Source: Eublepharis macularius (taxonomy: Eukaryota > Chordata > Lepidosauria > Squamata > Eublepharidae). Taken from it: DNA of 64,000 nucleotides. The stretch is taken from the NCBI RefSeq assembly GCF_028583425.1, contig NC_072791.1:14837868-14901867 (forward strand), written 5' to 3'. A program made the position numbers and the translations under genes. This document shows, piece by piece, positions 10,264 through 19,675 of this stretch (positions are counted from its first letter, which is position 1; the number at the start of each line of letters is the position of its first letter). The notes under the pieces are model-generated. The model saw only the letters and a program-made list of their open reading frames with translations, searched no databases and was not told where the DNA came from.

Positions 10264-11734
10264 CTGTCCATGAGAGAGGAAAGAGAGAGGTTGGTAGAAT
10301 GCTCTAAAGAGATGGACATTTTCTTTCATCTCTCATCATAATAGGCTTTGATTGAGTCACTGTGTGCAATTGTCTGGCAGAGGAAAGGATGAACTACAGC
10401 ACACAATGAGTAGTAAACCTTAAGGAAATTCGCTGCCACAAAATGTAATAACGTCCACTACTTTAGGCCTGATTTATGAGGCTGGCAAAGCAAAACAGCT
10501 TTCCTTTGCATCTTTGCAGAGGCTGTTGTTAAATCTGTGCAAAGTAGCTACATGTGGTTAGTTTGCAAACTAGAGATCTGTAGCCCTTGTGGGAGCTTCC
10601 CAAGAAGTGAGCATCATTTGGACTGCGAACACAGGGAGCCCCCCACAATTGCCGTACAGTAAAGTCTCGTGGCTCATATTCAGCCACCACCACCGAGCAC
10701 AGCAAGGCAAGCAGAAATGGCTGCTGCGGCATTACAGAGGTTGGCAAGAGGGCTTGGGTAGGGTTCCCAACACTGCTTTGGCAAATGCTGGGAGATTTTG
10801 AGTGCAATGCCTGGGAAAGGCAGAGTTTGCAGGTGACGTGATGTCACTTCCAGGTGACTGTCTAGGCTGCCTGCTGTAGTCTCTATGGCTTTACCACAGA
10901 GATTAGCAGAAAATTTTATGGTGTCACAATGTGGAGGCCATTTTTTTCCTCCACCTCAGTTCCTCAGAGCGGGAAATTAGGGCTGGGGTAAGGAATTCCC
11001 TGCCTTGGGTGGGTAAATGGGAGGCCAAGGCTGAGGTTTTAAGCAGCTACCTAGAATCAAACCCCTGTCTGTGGCTGTGCAAGCATCTCTAGGGAAAGAA
11101 CATGATGTAAATACTGAGAAGCTATGAAAAACCTGTTGACATTCCTTTGATGCGTATAAATGGGTAGCAGAGCAATGATCTCCAACATGGCACCCACTGA
11201 CGTGCTTCCTAGCGCTTGCTTGCTTCTTCCTCAAAAAGAAAGCCAATCCTGGCTTTCCTCCACTTCATTGGAGCAGAAAGTGCTTCAATGACCCCAGGAA
11301 GCATCTCCTTTGGATATACAGGAAGTGCTCATTTGGAAATAATTATCCACATCATAGGAGAACACTTGGCATAGGACCTTCCAACATTCTGTGCTTGCTC
11401 CCAGCGGCAGCCATTTTCTGATTGTCCCCATTTTCCATGGCAGCCATTTTGTGTTTGGCCTTGTTACCATAAGGATTGTTGATCTTAAGCAAAACCGGTC
11501 AGCTATTGGCCTGTGAGTGGATCAGGGCCCCAGTAGCTGTATCAGCAATGCTCGAGGTACCAGGAATCAAACTTGGAACGTTGTACATTTTGTGCTGTAC
11601 CAGCGAACTGATAGAGGCGTTCTGATGCTAGAATTTGCATCTGGAGAATACAAAAGTTAGCTGCTTTACATTTTAGGTAATGACAATATCACATTGGGAA
11701 GGTGGTAGTCTCTTGTGTATTCAGGAATTTATCA
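10264..11734. other. GPHB5 intron 2, proximal part
   Basis: No coding sequence recognised. A palindromic-repeat remnant (CACTTCCAGGTG) lies near 10,845. The rest is not assigned. Confidence 0.35.
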
Positions 11735-11925
11735 TTTTTATTCTACCTTTCTTTTTCATTTTTCTTTCATGATTCTCTTTCGTTTTATCCTTGCAACAAC
11801 CCTATGAGGTAAATTAGGCCAGAAGATAGAATGACTAGCCCAAATCACCCAATGAGCGTAATGGCAAAATGGTTATTAGAACCCAGCCCTAGCCTGGCAC
11901 GCTAACCATTGCACAGCACTGTCTT
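11735..11925 (-). mobile_element. tRNA-derived SINE in GPHB5 intron
   Basis: The complement of the SINE body (TTTATCCTTGCAACAACCCT, CCTATGAGGTAAATTAGG) is followed by a diverged tRNA-like head (CTAACCATTGCACAGCACT). Confidence 0.6.
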
Positions 11926-12654
11926 TAACGTTCTAAGGCGTCTAAAAAGTTTTATAGTTCACTTTCAGGATCGATTTACCCATTGGAAAAAGTTAGTAAA
12001 GTAAAATTAAAGCTTTCCCCATCACTTGTCACAAACCAGTAAATTAAGCACCCTCTGTTTTGTTTCGGGTTTTTCTAATTCACTCAAATCCAGCAGGGCT
12101 TTCCCAAGAGTATGATGGAAAATTAAGCTAAAGGGGTTTTTAAAATTAGTCACGCTTTTGTTCTGCTCCGCATGTGTAGACTTGTTGACTCACACTGTCT
12201 AATCCACCCACTGCACAATTACCACAATTCTGAGGTATCTAAAATTAGAAATAAACATATTCTGGAGAACTGGAATAAAATGTATCATTTGTGAATCAGG
12301 GGCTCAGTTTTAATCTCCAAGGAATTGTCTGTCAAGTAGAGTAATAAAGAACAGTTTCCCCTTAACTGTTTACACCATAAGAGGCTTTTGAAATTATATA
12401 ATGAGAGCATTACGTAAATGGGTTAGAAATATTTCTGGCTTTTTTTTTTTTAATTCAAGGAGGAAGGACCTGCCATGTGGAATTTTAAAAGAAAAGACTC
12501 TCATCGCAGCCAGAACCCGGCTTATGATATTTAGTCGCCAAATGATGCAAAAACTGGCTACAAACTCTCTCGCACCTATGCTTATAAAAGCACAGACGGC
12601 CCATTCTTTCCCACACAAATATCTATCATTAGATATCTTGAACATGTTGATCTC
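11926..12654. other. Unassigned intronic sequence
   Basis: AT-rich with motifs such as TGTTGACTCACACTGTCTAA near 12,183. No repeat family recognised and no coding signature. It could include conserved non-coding DNA. Confidence 0.3.
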
Positions 12655-12692
12655 ACATTTTATTTGTTTTTATGTCATTTATAACTCACCTC

Positions 12693-13042
12693 CAGGGCTT
12701 TTTTTCTGAGAAGAGGTGGTGGAACTCAGCGGGTTGCCAGCACAGGGGGCAAATTCTGACGGGAGGTGGTGCCCCTGGTACCACATGCACGTGCGCAAAG
12801 TGTGCACACGCTCCCAGGACCGCACAATGACATCACTATGGGTCAGCTGGAACAAGGGGGGAGTTTTTTAAAGTTTAATTCGCCCTTGTTGAAAGTGGTC
12901 ACATGGCCGGTGGCCCCGCCCCCTAATCTCCAGACAGGGGGAGCTGCCTGGAGATCAGGGGGCGGGGCCACCAGCCATGTGACCATTTTCAAGAGGTGCC
13001 AGAACTCCGTTCCACTGCATTCCAGCTGAAAAAAAAGCCCTG
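12693..13042 (+). mobile_element. hAT-like MITE, CAGGGCTTTTTTT family, copy 2
   Basis: The ends are CAGGGCTTTTTTT and its complement. Flanks CTCACCTC (12,685-12,692) and CTCACCTT (13,043-13,050) make an 8-bp duplication with one mismatch, the hAT hallmark. The central palindrome is near 12,905-12,985. It interrupts a minus-strand SINE that continues at 13,051. Confidence 0.8.
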
Positions 13043-13050
13043 CTCACCTT

Positions 13051-13405
13051 TTTTTCTCAATGGGGACCCAAATTGGCTCACATCATTCTCTTCTCTTCTG
13101 TTTTATCCTCACAACAAGCCTGTGAAGTAGGGAAGGCTGAGAGAGTATGACTGGCCCAAGGCTACCCATGGTAGAGCAGGGACTCAAACTTGGTTTGTCC
13201 AGATCCTAGTCTGTCACTCTAGCCTCTATACAATGCTGCCTCTCATCTTTCTCCAAGGACCTCAGGACATGGTCCTGCCTTCCCCAGTTTAGCCTCACAA
13301 CAGTTCTGTGAGGGAGTTCGGTCTGAGAGAGTGACTGGCTAGCAAGCTTTGCAACAGAACAGGGATTTAAACCGAGGTCTCTCAGATTGTAATCTGACCC
13401 TCTAA
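13051..13405 (-). mobile_element. One or two tRNA-derived SINEs in minus orientation
   Basis: CTGTTTTATCCTCACAACAA and GACTGGCCCAAGGCTACCCA (to about 13,235) are the complement of a Sauria-type SINE. A second, diverged copy follows (CCTCACAACAGTTCTGTGAG, 13,236-13,405). Confidence 0.6.
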
Positions 13406-13551
13406 CTGATTCCGCACACGTTGGATAATGCACTTCCAGTCCTCTTTATAGATCATTTGGAATGGATTTTTTTGTGTGCGGAACAAAAAATCCACCCCAA
13501 ACGATTGATAATGTGCATTGAAAGTGCATTATTCAACGTGTGCAGAATCAG
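13406..13551. mobile_element. MITE with 30-bp terminal inverted repeats
   Basis: CTGATTCCGCACACGTTGGA at 13,406 and the complement ending at 13,551 pair through AATGCACTT. The interior is about 85 bp and non-coding. Confidence 0.65.
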
Positions 13552-13584
13552 CCAATATTGACTTTCTAGCAGTACCATCCTAAG

Positions 13585-13696
13585 AACAAGATTTGAGTCC
13601 AGTAGCACCTTAAAAACCAACAAGATTATCAGCACTCAAGATTACTGGACTCAAATCTTGCTGTTCTGCTGCAGACCAACTGAGACTATCTGAAGC
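13585..13696. mobile_element. Short inverted PLE tail pair
   Basis: An inverted copy of the PLE tail (CAAGATTTGAGTCCAGTAGC) is followed at once by a forward copy (TACTGGACTCAAATCTTGCT). This is a minimal, nearly coreless form of the inverted-pair insertions seen elsewhere. Confidence 0.55.
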
Positions 13697-14190
13697 AGAG
13701 TTACACCTAAGTCCACTGAGAGAGCCAGTTTGGTGTAGTGCTTAAGAGCAGCAGGACTCTAATCTAGTCACAGCTCTCTTGGAGCTCTCTCAGCCCCACC
13801 CATTGCACATGGTGATTGTTGTGGGGATAATAATAACATACTTTGTAAACCTGAGTGGGCATTAAACTGTCCTGAAGGGAGGTATATAAATCGAATATTA
13901 TTATAACATTATTATAACATTCAATTTATATACCGCCCTTCAGGACAACTTAATGCCCACTCAGAGCGGTTTACAAAGTATGTCATTATTATCCCCACCA
14001 CAAAACACCCTGTGAGGTGGGCAGGTCTGAGAGAGCTCCAGAGAGCTGTGACTAGCCCAAGGTCACCCAGCTGGCTTCAAGCGGAGGTGTGGGGAATCAA
14101 ACCCGGCTCTCCAGATTAGAGTCCTGCCGCTCTTAACCACTACACCAAACTGGCTCTCAATGGGCTTTGGAGGGTGTAACTCTGCTAAGG
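13694..14190. mobile_element. Inverted pair of Sauria-type SINEs inside a palindromic repeat
   Basis: A plus copy (13,719 to about 13,905) starts GAGAGCCAGTTTGGTGTAGT. A minus copy follows (about 13,906-14,158), so the tRNA heads face outward and the tails meet at an ATTATTATAAC stretch. The minus copy is full length, with the head, a GTCACCCAGCTGGCTTCAAG block and a TATATACCGCCCTTCAGGAC tail. The plus copy lacks part of the middle. Flanks GCAGAGTTACACCTAAGTCC and the inverted GTGTAACTCTGC belong to the palindromic repeat seen intact at 34,065-34,160. Confidence 0.8.
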
Positions 14191-14739
14191 TTGGCATTGT
14201 AAACAGGATGAATTAATTCATCCCAAACCATGTTGTCCTTTCTGGGGCAAAGCTCCAAATAGTTTGAGACTGTTGGCAGTTTGTTCGCTTATTGAGATCA
14301 TCTATATCCCAATTTCCTCAATGAAGTTTACTCATAATAGGCTAATAAGATTAGATGATTCTCCATTGGCCCTTCAAAAAATTCCTTCATCATGTTTCAA
14401 GATTGCCCAAACCTTATTACGGCTCTGTATGTGCTGCGACTTTTGTGCAGGCAAACGATGCTGGGGGTCATAGCAGAACGTGGCGTTAGATGTCGAGTTT
14501 CCTGAGGAGTAGTTTTCTTTTTTAAAAGTATCTTGCATATTTTAAAAGCAGCCAGTTTATTTCGAAGTTCAGTTCAAGGTGCCAGTTACAACCTTTGAAA
14601 CCTTTCATGGGCGCCCACATATATAAAGGGCCAGCTTTTCCCATATGCCAGCTGTGGTCCTCATGTGCTATTTGTTCTCCGAATTCAGGTTGCCCACCTG
14701 GCATCAGCTACAGCCCATGTTTTTGTTTTTTTACTGTAG
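14191..14739. other. Unassigned intronic sequence
   Basis: A 69-codon frame at 14,264 has no recognisable domain. No clear repeat. Confidence 0.3.
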
Positions 14740-14969
14740 CTCCCATTCTGTGGAATGAGTTTTCCTGAGGCGAAGGGAGAGCCACCTCTAGACATTTTTA
14801 GGAGGTGCTGTGAGGCCATTTTATTTGCCAGGGCTTTCAACGGGGTGCATTTATTTACTTGCTTCGTTTATATCCCTCAGTCCTGAAGGTTTCCATTGTG
14901 ATCTTGTACCAGTCACTCTCTCTTAGCCCAGTCTAACGCACAGGCCTATGGAACAGCCTGCCTGAGGAG

Positions 14970-15151
14970 GGCTGAATCCACACGTACCCGCATAGCGCTA
15001 AACTGTGGGAATACCAGCGTCTTCCTAGCGCGATTTCTGATGTCATCGCACAACGATGCCGCTCTCGTGGCGCGATGATGTCAGAAATTGCACCAGAAAG
15101 ATGCTGGCATTCCGACAGTTTAGCACTATGCGAGTACGTGTGGATTCAGCC
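14970..15151. mobile_element. MITE with about 80-bp terminal inverted repeats
   Basis: GGCTGAATCCACACGTACCC at the left pairs with the complement ending at 15,151 and continues through AGCGCTAAACTGT, ATGCCAGCATCTT-like and GATGATGTCAGAAATT segments. Only about 20 bp lies between the arms. It interrupts the LINE relic. Confidence 0.7.
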
Positions 15152-15297
15152 GAGGTCAAGAGAGGCCCCACAGTCCTGGCTTTCCGCAAACAATGCAAAA
15201 CTGAATTATTCAAAAAGGCCTTTTTCTCAGCTAAGAGGGCGGTATTGTAAGAAAGGGGTCCCAGATGTTTCACTAATGAGTTAGGAACCATAGATAG

Positions 15298-15414
15298 GGC
15301 CAAGCTACAAGTGACGAATGACACTTGAACAGCAAGTGTATTTCTCCCTGTTCACTTGCCCTCCACTCAATCCACTTGCTGTTCAAGTGTCATTCGTCAC
15401 TTGTAGCTTGGCCC
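15298..15414. mobile_element. MITE with 41-bp near-perfect terminal inverted repeats
   Basis: GGGCCAAGCTACAAGTGACG and its complement at the right end pair through AATGACACTTGAACAGCAAGTG. The interior is 35 bp. A possible 3-bp ATA duplication flanks it. Confidence 0.7.
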
Positions 15415-15467
15415 ATAGTTGTGGATTTTCCGGGCTGTATAGCCGTGGTCTTGGCATTGTAGTTCCT

Positions 15468-15502
15468 GACGTTTCGCCAGCAGCTGTGGCTGGCATCTTC
15501 AG
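15468..15502 (-). ncRNA. Hammerhead-ribozyme-like motif (left arm)
   Basis: It is the same core as at 15,609-15,643 on the opposite strand, at the mirrored position of the inverted pair. Confidence 0.65.
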
Positions 15503-15608
15503 AGGTGTAGCACCAAAAGACAGAGATCTCTCAGTGTCACACTGAGAGATCTGAGACACTGTGTCACACTGTGACACTGAGAGATCTCTGTCTTTTGGTG
15601 CTACACCT

Positions 15609-15643
15609 CTGAAGATGCCAGCCACAGCTGCTGGCGAAACGTC
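15609..15643 (+). ncRNA. Hammerhead-ribozyme-like motif (right arm)
   Basis: CTGAAGA, stem II GCCAGC...GCTGGC, GAAA, then CGTC, which would be the minimal two-pair stem III with cleavage after the C. The flanking CCT before and AGG after can form three pairs of stem I. This matches the PLE type with a very short stem III. An exact inverted copy lies at 15,468-15,502. Confidence 0.65.
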
Positions 15644-16149
15644 AGGAACTACAATGCCAAGACCACGGCTATACAGCCCGGAAAATCCACAACAACCATC
15701 GTTCTCCGGCCGTGAAAGCCTTCGACAATATATAGGAACCATAGACGTCACCATTATGTTGCCTTACCTATTATCTGTTGCTTTAAACGTATACTCGTAT
15801 ATACTACCTGTGCTCCATGTTGTTTAATGTCAATCCTAGAATTGATTATGTTCCACTTCAGCAATTCTTCAACCCCATATTGGATCCTTGCTAATGCTAT
15901 GTCTTTGTAAACTTGTATTCATTTACCCCATGACATTGTTTATGAAAATGTTCTTGACACTGTATGGAAATGCCTGCCCTTGTCCTTGCCACTGATTGTA
16001 CTAACCTCACACTATGTAATCTGCCTTGAGTCTCAGTGAGAAAGGTGGAATATAAATAAATAAAGGTTGGTTGTGAGGACAAACATGAGGGGAAAAACTG
16101 TAGCTCACTCTGAGCTACTTGGAAGAAAGATGTTAAAAATATGATATCA

Positions 16150-16735
16150 AAATATATTTTTACCTGTTTACTTTTTATTTATATCCCACTTTTCTCCCTG
16201 ATCAGGGATCCATCATTCCCCTCTCCCAGGGCTTTTTTTTTCTGGGAAAAGAGGTGGTGGAACTCAGTGGTGGAACTCAAGACCTCACAATGACGTCACT
16301 TTGGGTCAGCTGGAACAAGGAGGGAATTTTTTTAAAGTTTAAATCACCTTCGACAAAAATGTTCACACGGCCGGTGGCCCCGCCCCCTGATCTCCAGACA
16401 GAGGGGAGTTTAGATTGCCCTCCGCACTGCTCGGCAGTGCAGAGGGCAATCTCAACTCCCCTCTGTCTGGAGATCAGGGGGCGGGGCCACTGGCCGTGTG
16501 ACCATTTTTAAGAGGTTCCAGAACTCCGTTCCACTGTGTTCCCGCTGAAAAAAAAGCCCTGCCCTCTCCTCTACTTAATCCTCACAACAACTAGCTTGTG
16601 AGGGGAGGTTAGGCTGAGAGATTGTGGTGGGCCGAAGGTCACCTAGCAGGCTTCCTTTGCTCAGTGGGGGATTCAAACCTAGTCACCCCAGATCTTAATC
16701 TGGCACTTGAACCGCTGCCCCACACCAGCCCTTGC
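16150..16735 (-). mobile_element. tRNA-derived SINE split by a hAT-like MITE
   Basis: The tail part (16,150-16,226, TTTATTTATATCCCACTTTT) and head part (16,562-16,735, TTAATCCTCACAACAACTAG and CACTTGAACCGCTGCCCCAC) form one minus-strand SINE when the MITE at 16,227-16,561 is set aside. Confidence 0.7.
16227..16561 (+). mobile_element. hAT-like MITE, CAGGGCTTTTTTT family, copy 3
   Basis: The ends are CAGGGCTTTTTTT and its complement. A perfect 8-bp duplication CCCTCTCC flanks it (16,219-16,226 and 16,562-16,569). The centre (about 16,380-16,495) is a GC-rich palindrome with arms of about 50 bp. Non-coding. Confidence 0.85.
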
Positions 16736-16894
16736 AAAATAATTATCCATTTCAAATGCTTCCCTTTGTCCCTATCTTTAGAGACATTGAGAGAAGTATG
16801 TTGGACTTTGCATCTTCTAATTCTAGCAACTGGTCAAAGGTCTAAAATTTAGCCCCTTCAGAATCCTAACATGGTTCTCCTGAGGCATCCTCAC

Positions 16895-17102
16895 CTCCCA
16901 AGTTTCACATCGCCCCCAGCAGGCATCTGTGGTGATGCGCATTGCCCGGCATCCAGGTTTCTTGGCCAGGAAGGTGAACTCACGGACAGCACAGCCAGTG
17001 AAAGTCTGCAGGTTCACGTTGGAAGGTTTGGGGGCAAACACACAGCAAGCCAAGGTCAAGAATGCCACAGAACTCAGCAGCAACAACTGTTGGAACTTCA
17101 TG
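16895..17102 (-). CDS. GPHB5: GPHB5 exon 2: signal peptide and N-terminal cystine-knot half
   Basis: The start ATG is at 17,101-17,099, one base after a strong acceptor (pyrimidine tract then TAG at 17,105-17,103). The first 69 residues begin MKFQQ, followed by a hydrophobic stretch typical of a signal peptide. Then come the GPB5 signatures GCAVREFTFLAKKPGC and RITTDACWGRCETWE. The exon ends at GAG followed by gtgagg, the same place (after ETWE) where I expect the human gene to be split. The open frame runs further upstream of this ATG, but that extension crosses the splice acceptor and would bury the signal peptide, so the shorter start is chosen. Phase at the 3' end is 0. Confidence 0.93.
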
Positions 17103-17295
17103 CTACAAAAGAGGTGGGAAAGCGGTTTACACATATTTGCTGTTGATTGACTTACAAAGTTTGAACATTGTTTTTCACAGAGTTCCAAAGTGGTTAACAG
17201 CCAAAAGGTAAACTTTTTAAAAAAACCAAACAGATAAACCAGGGATTTGACAGTCACAGAGGTCTATCAGTAGTTACTAACTATGGTGACTAAGG

Positions 17296-17765
17296 GTGGA
17301 AATACACTTTACTAAATGCCTAGGGATGCTCAAGTGAACCTCATTTCATGTGTCCCCTCCTCTAACTTTACATGCACTCGCTCGTACAGTCACACTTCAA
17401 TTTTCTTCATGTAAATACATTCACACATTCAATATCAGTTCCTCCTCAACTGCTAAAAGTATCCCAGTTTTCCCCCACCTCCCACATCCATTCATTGAAA
17501 TGCAGATCTTGACACTTTCTCACACCTGAAAGAAATGCAAATTGGCAAGTCAAAGGAGCCTACAGTACTTGTTCTTGCAGCGAAAACAGAGCTGAATTGG
17601 CATTCTGCCCTCTGGACATACTTGAAGATGCAATCACACAATGGGAGCTCTCGTGAAAGCAGAATTCACGTGTGCCGAGCATGAACAGCCTGCACATGAA
17701 TTGAGGACTACATGCAAAATCCTGCACTTGAGCATCCCCAGATAATTTGCAACATGTATTTCCAC
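17296..17765. mobile_element. MITE with about 41-bp terminal inverted repeats, GATGCTCAAGTG family
   Basis: GTGGAAATACA ... GGGATGCTCAAGTG at 17,296-17,336 pairs with CACTTGAGCATCCCC ... TGTATTTCCAC at 17,725-17,765. It lies in GPHB5 intron 1. A longer relative is at 20,062-20,847. Confidence 0.65.
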
Positions 17766-17781
17766 TCTATATGGAACCTCT

Positions 17782-18054
17782 CTAAGAGCCCTGTGGCGCA
17801 GAGTGGTAAGCTGCAGTACTGCAGCCTAAGCTCTGCTCACAACTCAAGTTCGATCCTGGTGGAAGCCGAGTTCAGGTAGCCGGCTCAAGGTTGACTCAGC
17901 CTTCCATCCTTCCAAGGTCAGTAAAATGAGTACCCAGCTTCCCGAGGGTAAAATGTAGATAACTGAGGAAGGCAATGGCACACCACCACATAACAAAAAG
18001 TCTATGATGTCCCCCTTGGGTCAGTAATGACTCGGTGCTTGCACCTTTACCTTT
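17782..18054 (+). mobile_element. tRNA-derived SINE with perfect 12-bp target duplication
   Basis: The head is GAGCCCTGTGGCGCAGAGTG with a B-box-like AGTTCGATCCTGG. The body includes GGTTGACTCAGCCTTCCATC and the tail ends GCTTGCACCTTTACCTTT. TATGGAACCTCT flanks it at 17,770-17,781 and 18,055-18,066. The family is one thought to use BovB/RTE for mobility. Confidence 0.85.
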
Positions 18055-18067
18055 TATGGAACCTCTA

Positions 18068-18235
18068 CATTCAGAGGCAGCAAACTGAATACCAGTGCCA
18101 GGAGACAACATCAGGAGAGGGTCTTCAATGCTGTGCCCTGTTTGTGGGTCCTCCTTCCAGAATAACTGGTCGGCCACTGTGTGAGACAGGATGCAGAACT
18201 AGATGGACTACTACTCTTATGTTCGTCTTATGTTT
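18068..18235 (+). repeat. Interspersed repeat, GACAGGATGCAGAACTAGATGG family
   Basis: The shared order is CAGAGGCAGCAAACTGAATA, ACCAGTGCCAGGAG, GGCCACTGTGTGAGACAGGA and a TAGATGGAC end. Other copies are at 38,905-39,048, 42,910-43,080 and, truncated, 25,290-25,370. Probably a retroposon end; class not recognised. Confidence 0.55.
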
Positions 18236-18294
18236 TTATCTCCCCAGTGTTGACGGTTGCAACACAGGCAGTTGCCTTGTACCAAGCTAGCTTT

Positions 18295-18460
18295 TCGATC
18301 TATCCAGGCCAGTATTGTCTGCTCTGACAGGTAGCAGCACTCCAGGGCCTCAGGTACTGGCCGCATCCTACTTGATCCTTTGGAACGGAGATTTCAAGGA
18401 TTGAGCCTGAGATCTTCTGCATGCAAAACGGATGATCTACCGCTGAGCTTCGAATCCTCC
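18295..18460 (-). mobile_element. tRNA-derived SINE, minus orientation
   Basis: GATTGAGCCTGAGATCTTCT, GCATGCAAAACGGATGATCT and ACCGCTGAGCT are the complement of a tRNA-like head. TCTATCCAGGCCAGTATTGT is its tail. Confidence 0.6.
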
Positions 18461-18654
18461 TGCACTGAGTGGAACTGGAGGGGAGGGCTGTATTGCATGC
18501 ATCATCCCTAGTCTTTGCAGGTTGCCCACTCCAGTGAAGGCAACATCCCGTTCCGGCAGCCCTGGCCACCACAGGGAGAACAGCATCACAGGGTACCCAG
18601 AAGTGATAGAATGTCCAGCTCAAAGTCTCTCTTACTGCAAGAGTCTCGAGCTGC

Positions 18655-18807
18655 TGAGGGACATTGTGGTGCAGTGGTTAGTACATAAAAAGAAGACTAC
18701 GGAGTCCCAGGTTCAAATCCTCGCTCAGCCTCGCTCACTAGGATGGAATGGGTTTAGTCCAGACACTCTCGGACTGACCTTCCTTAAAGGATTATTATGA
18801 AGCACAA
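18655..18807 (+). mobile_element. tRNA-derived SINE fragment interrupted by a LINE insertion
   Basis: GGTGCAGTGGTTAGTACATA (A-box region) and CCAGGTTCAAATCCTCGC (B-box region) make a tRNA-like head. The 3' part ends at the target duplication of the LINE at 18,825. Confidence 0.5.
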
Positions 18808-18824
18808 GCTGGAAGAGAGATCTT

Positions 18825-19124
18825 TTTATTTAAGAATTTTATTTAAAGAAAAGAAAATAGAATGAAATAAGTACATAGTATAAAAGTTACACGTATTCTA
18901 AATTAAACATTAATTTGAGAGTTATACTTTTTATACAACCAATAAGTATATAAATAAAACATATGTAAAAGTTTTGGGAATAAAACAAGCAGTATCTTTA
19001 AATTTCTTTAAGCTAATAAAGTCATTATTACATGATACATGACATTTCTCCTTCACTCTTCTTTGCTTCCCTCCCTCTAAGCTACTGTATCAATTAATTT
19101 AGCCTAAATAATCAAAGAAATCCC
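18825..19124 (-). mobile_element. LINE 3' end insertion with perfect 17-bp target duplication
   Basis: GCTGGAAGAGAGATCTT occurs at 18,808-18,824 and 19,125-19,141. The 300-bp insert starts with T-rich DNA on the plus strand, so the poly(A) end faces left and the element is minus. Its AT-rich body resembles the L1-like piece at 2,110-2,390. The duplication is typical of target-primed reverse transcription. Confidence 0.75.
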
Positions 19125-19417
19125 GCTGGAAGAGAGATCTTGAGAACATTCATTCATTTGTCTGTTTGTTCATTCATTCAAAAATTGTACACCCTACCTA
19201 TCTGCTCTCATACCCGCTTGCAGGGAGGACAGAATAGAAATCCAATAAAATAAATACTAAAAACTGATACTGGTTGAGCACCGGTATTATTGTCATGGTG
19301 ACGCCGAATGAATCCATAGGATTGCCATTTGCCACGGTGATGAAATATCTGTAGCCCCAAGAGGCCCATAGAGCTAGAGGAAGAGGCCTCACCTCATTGG
19401 TTTTGATTGTATGTAAA

Positions 19418-19675
19418 CAGGGCTTTTTTCTGGCAAAAGAGGTGGTGGAACTCAGTGGGTTGCCCTCGGAGAAAATGGTCACATGGCTGGTGGCCCGCCC
19501 CCTAATCTCCAGACAGAGGGGAGTTGAGATTGCCCTCCGTGCCGCTTGGCGGCGCAGAGGGCAATCTAAACTCCCCTCTGTCTGGCGAGCAGGGGGCGGG
19601 GCCACCAGCCATGTGACCATTTTCAAGAGGTTCCGGAACTCCAACCTACCACGTTCCAGCTGAAAAAAAGCCCTG
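19418..19675 (+). mobile_element. hAT-like MITE, CAGGGCTTTTTTT family, copy 4
   Basis: A perfect 8-bp duplication TATGTAAA flanks it (19,410-19,417 and 19,676-19,683). The element is mostly its central palindrome (19,470-19,620) and lacks about 75 bp present in copy 3. Confidence 0.85.

Larger units (their letters stand above)
15419..15732. mobile_element. Inverted PLE-type pair with two hammerhead-like motifs, 13-bp target duplication
   Basis: The left arm (15,419-15,535) is the complement of the right arm (about 15,575-15,692). The right arm extends to GTTCTCCGGCCGTGAAAGCC and TTCGACAATAT at 15,731. TAGGAACCATAGA occurs at 15,282-15,294 and again at 15,733-15,745 and so brackets the whole composite, including the neighbouring MITE. 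Each arm carries CTGAAGATGCC, a stem II and GAAACGTC. There is no coding region. Confidence 0.75.
14740..16065 (+). mobile_element. LINE 3' relic (CR1/L2 group) with two later insertions
   Basis: Pieces reading GGTCAAGAGAGGCCCCACAG and GGCTTTCCGCAAACAATGCA derive from the end of the reverse transcriptase ORF. A terminal TCTGCCTTGAGTCTCAGTGA with an AATATAAATAAATAAA tail closes it at about 16,065. A MITE (14,970-15,151) and a composite insertion (15,295-15,732) split it. The family within CR1/L2 is not resolved. Confidence 0.6.

Noticed and set aside
10075-17101. First impression of a chemokine-like secreted gene from the paired cysteines
   Set aside because: The CDC pair, the RITTDACWGRC block and the FYTYPKAIRC strand are specific to glycoprotein hormone beta 5.
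16823-17257. Longer 144-residue start for GPHB5
   Set aside because: The extension crosses a strong splice acceptor just before the internal ATG and would bury the signal peptide; the frame also runs past the splice donor at its other end.
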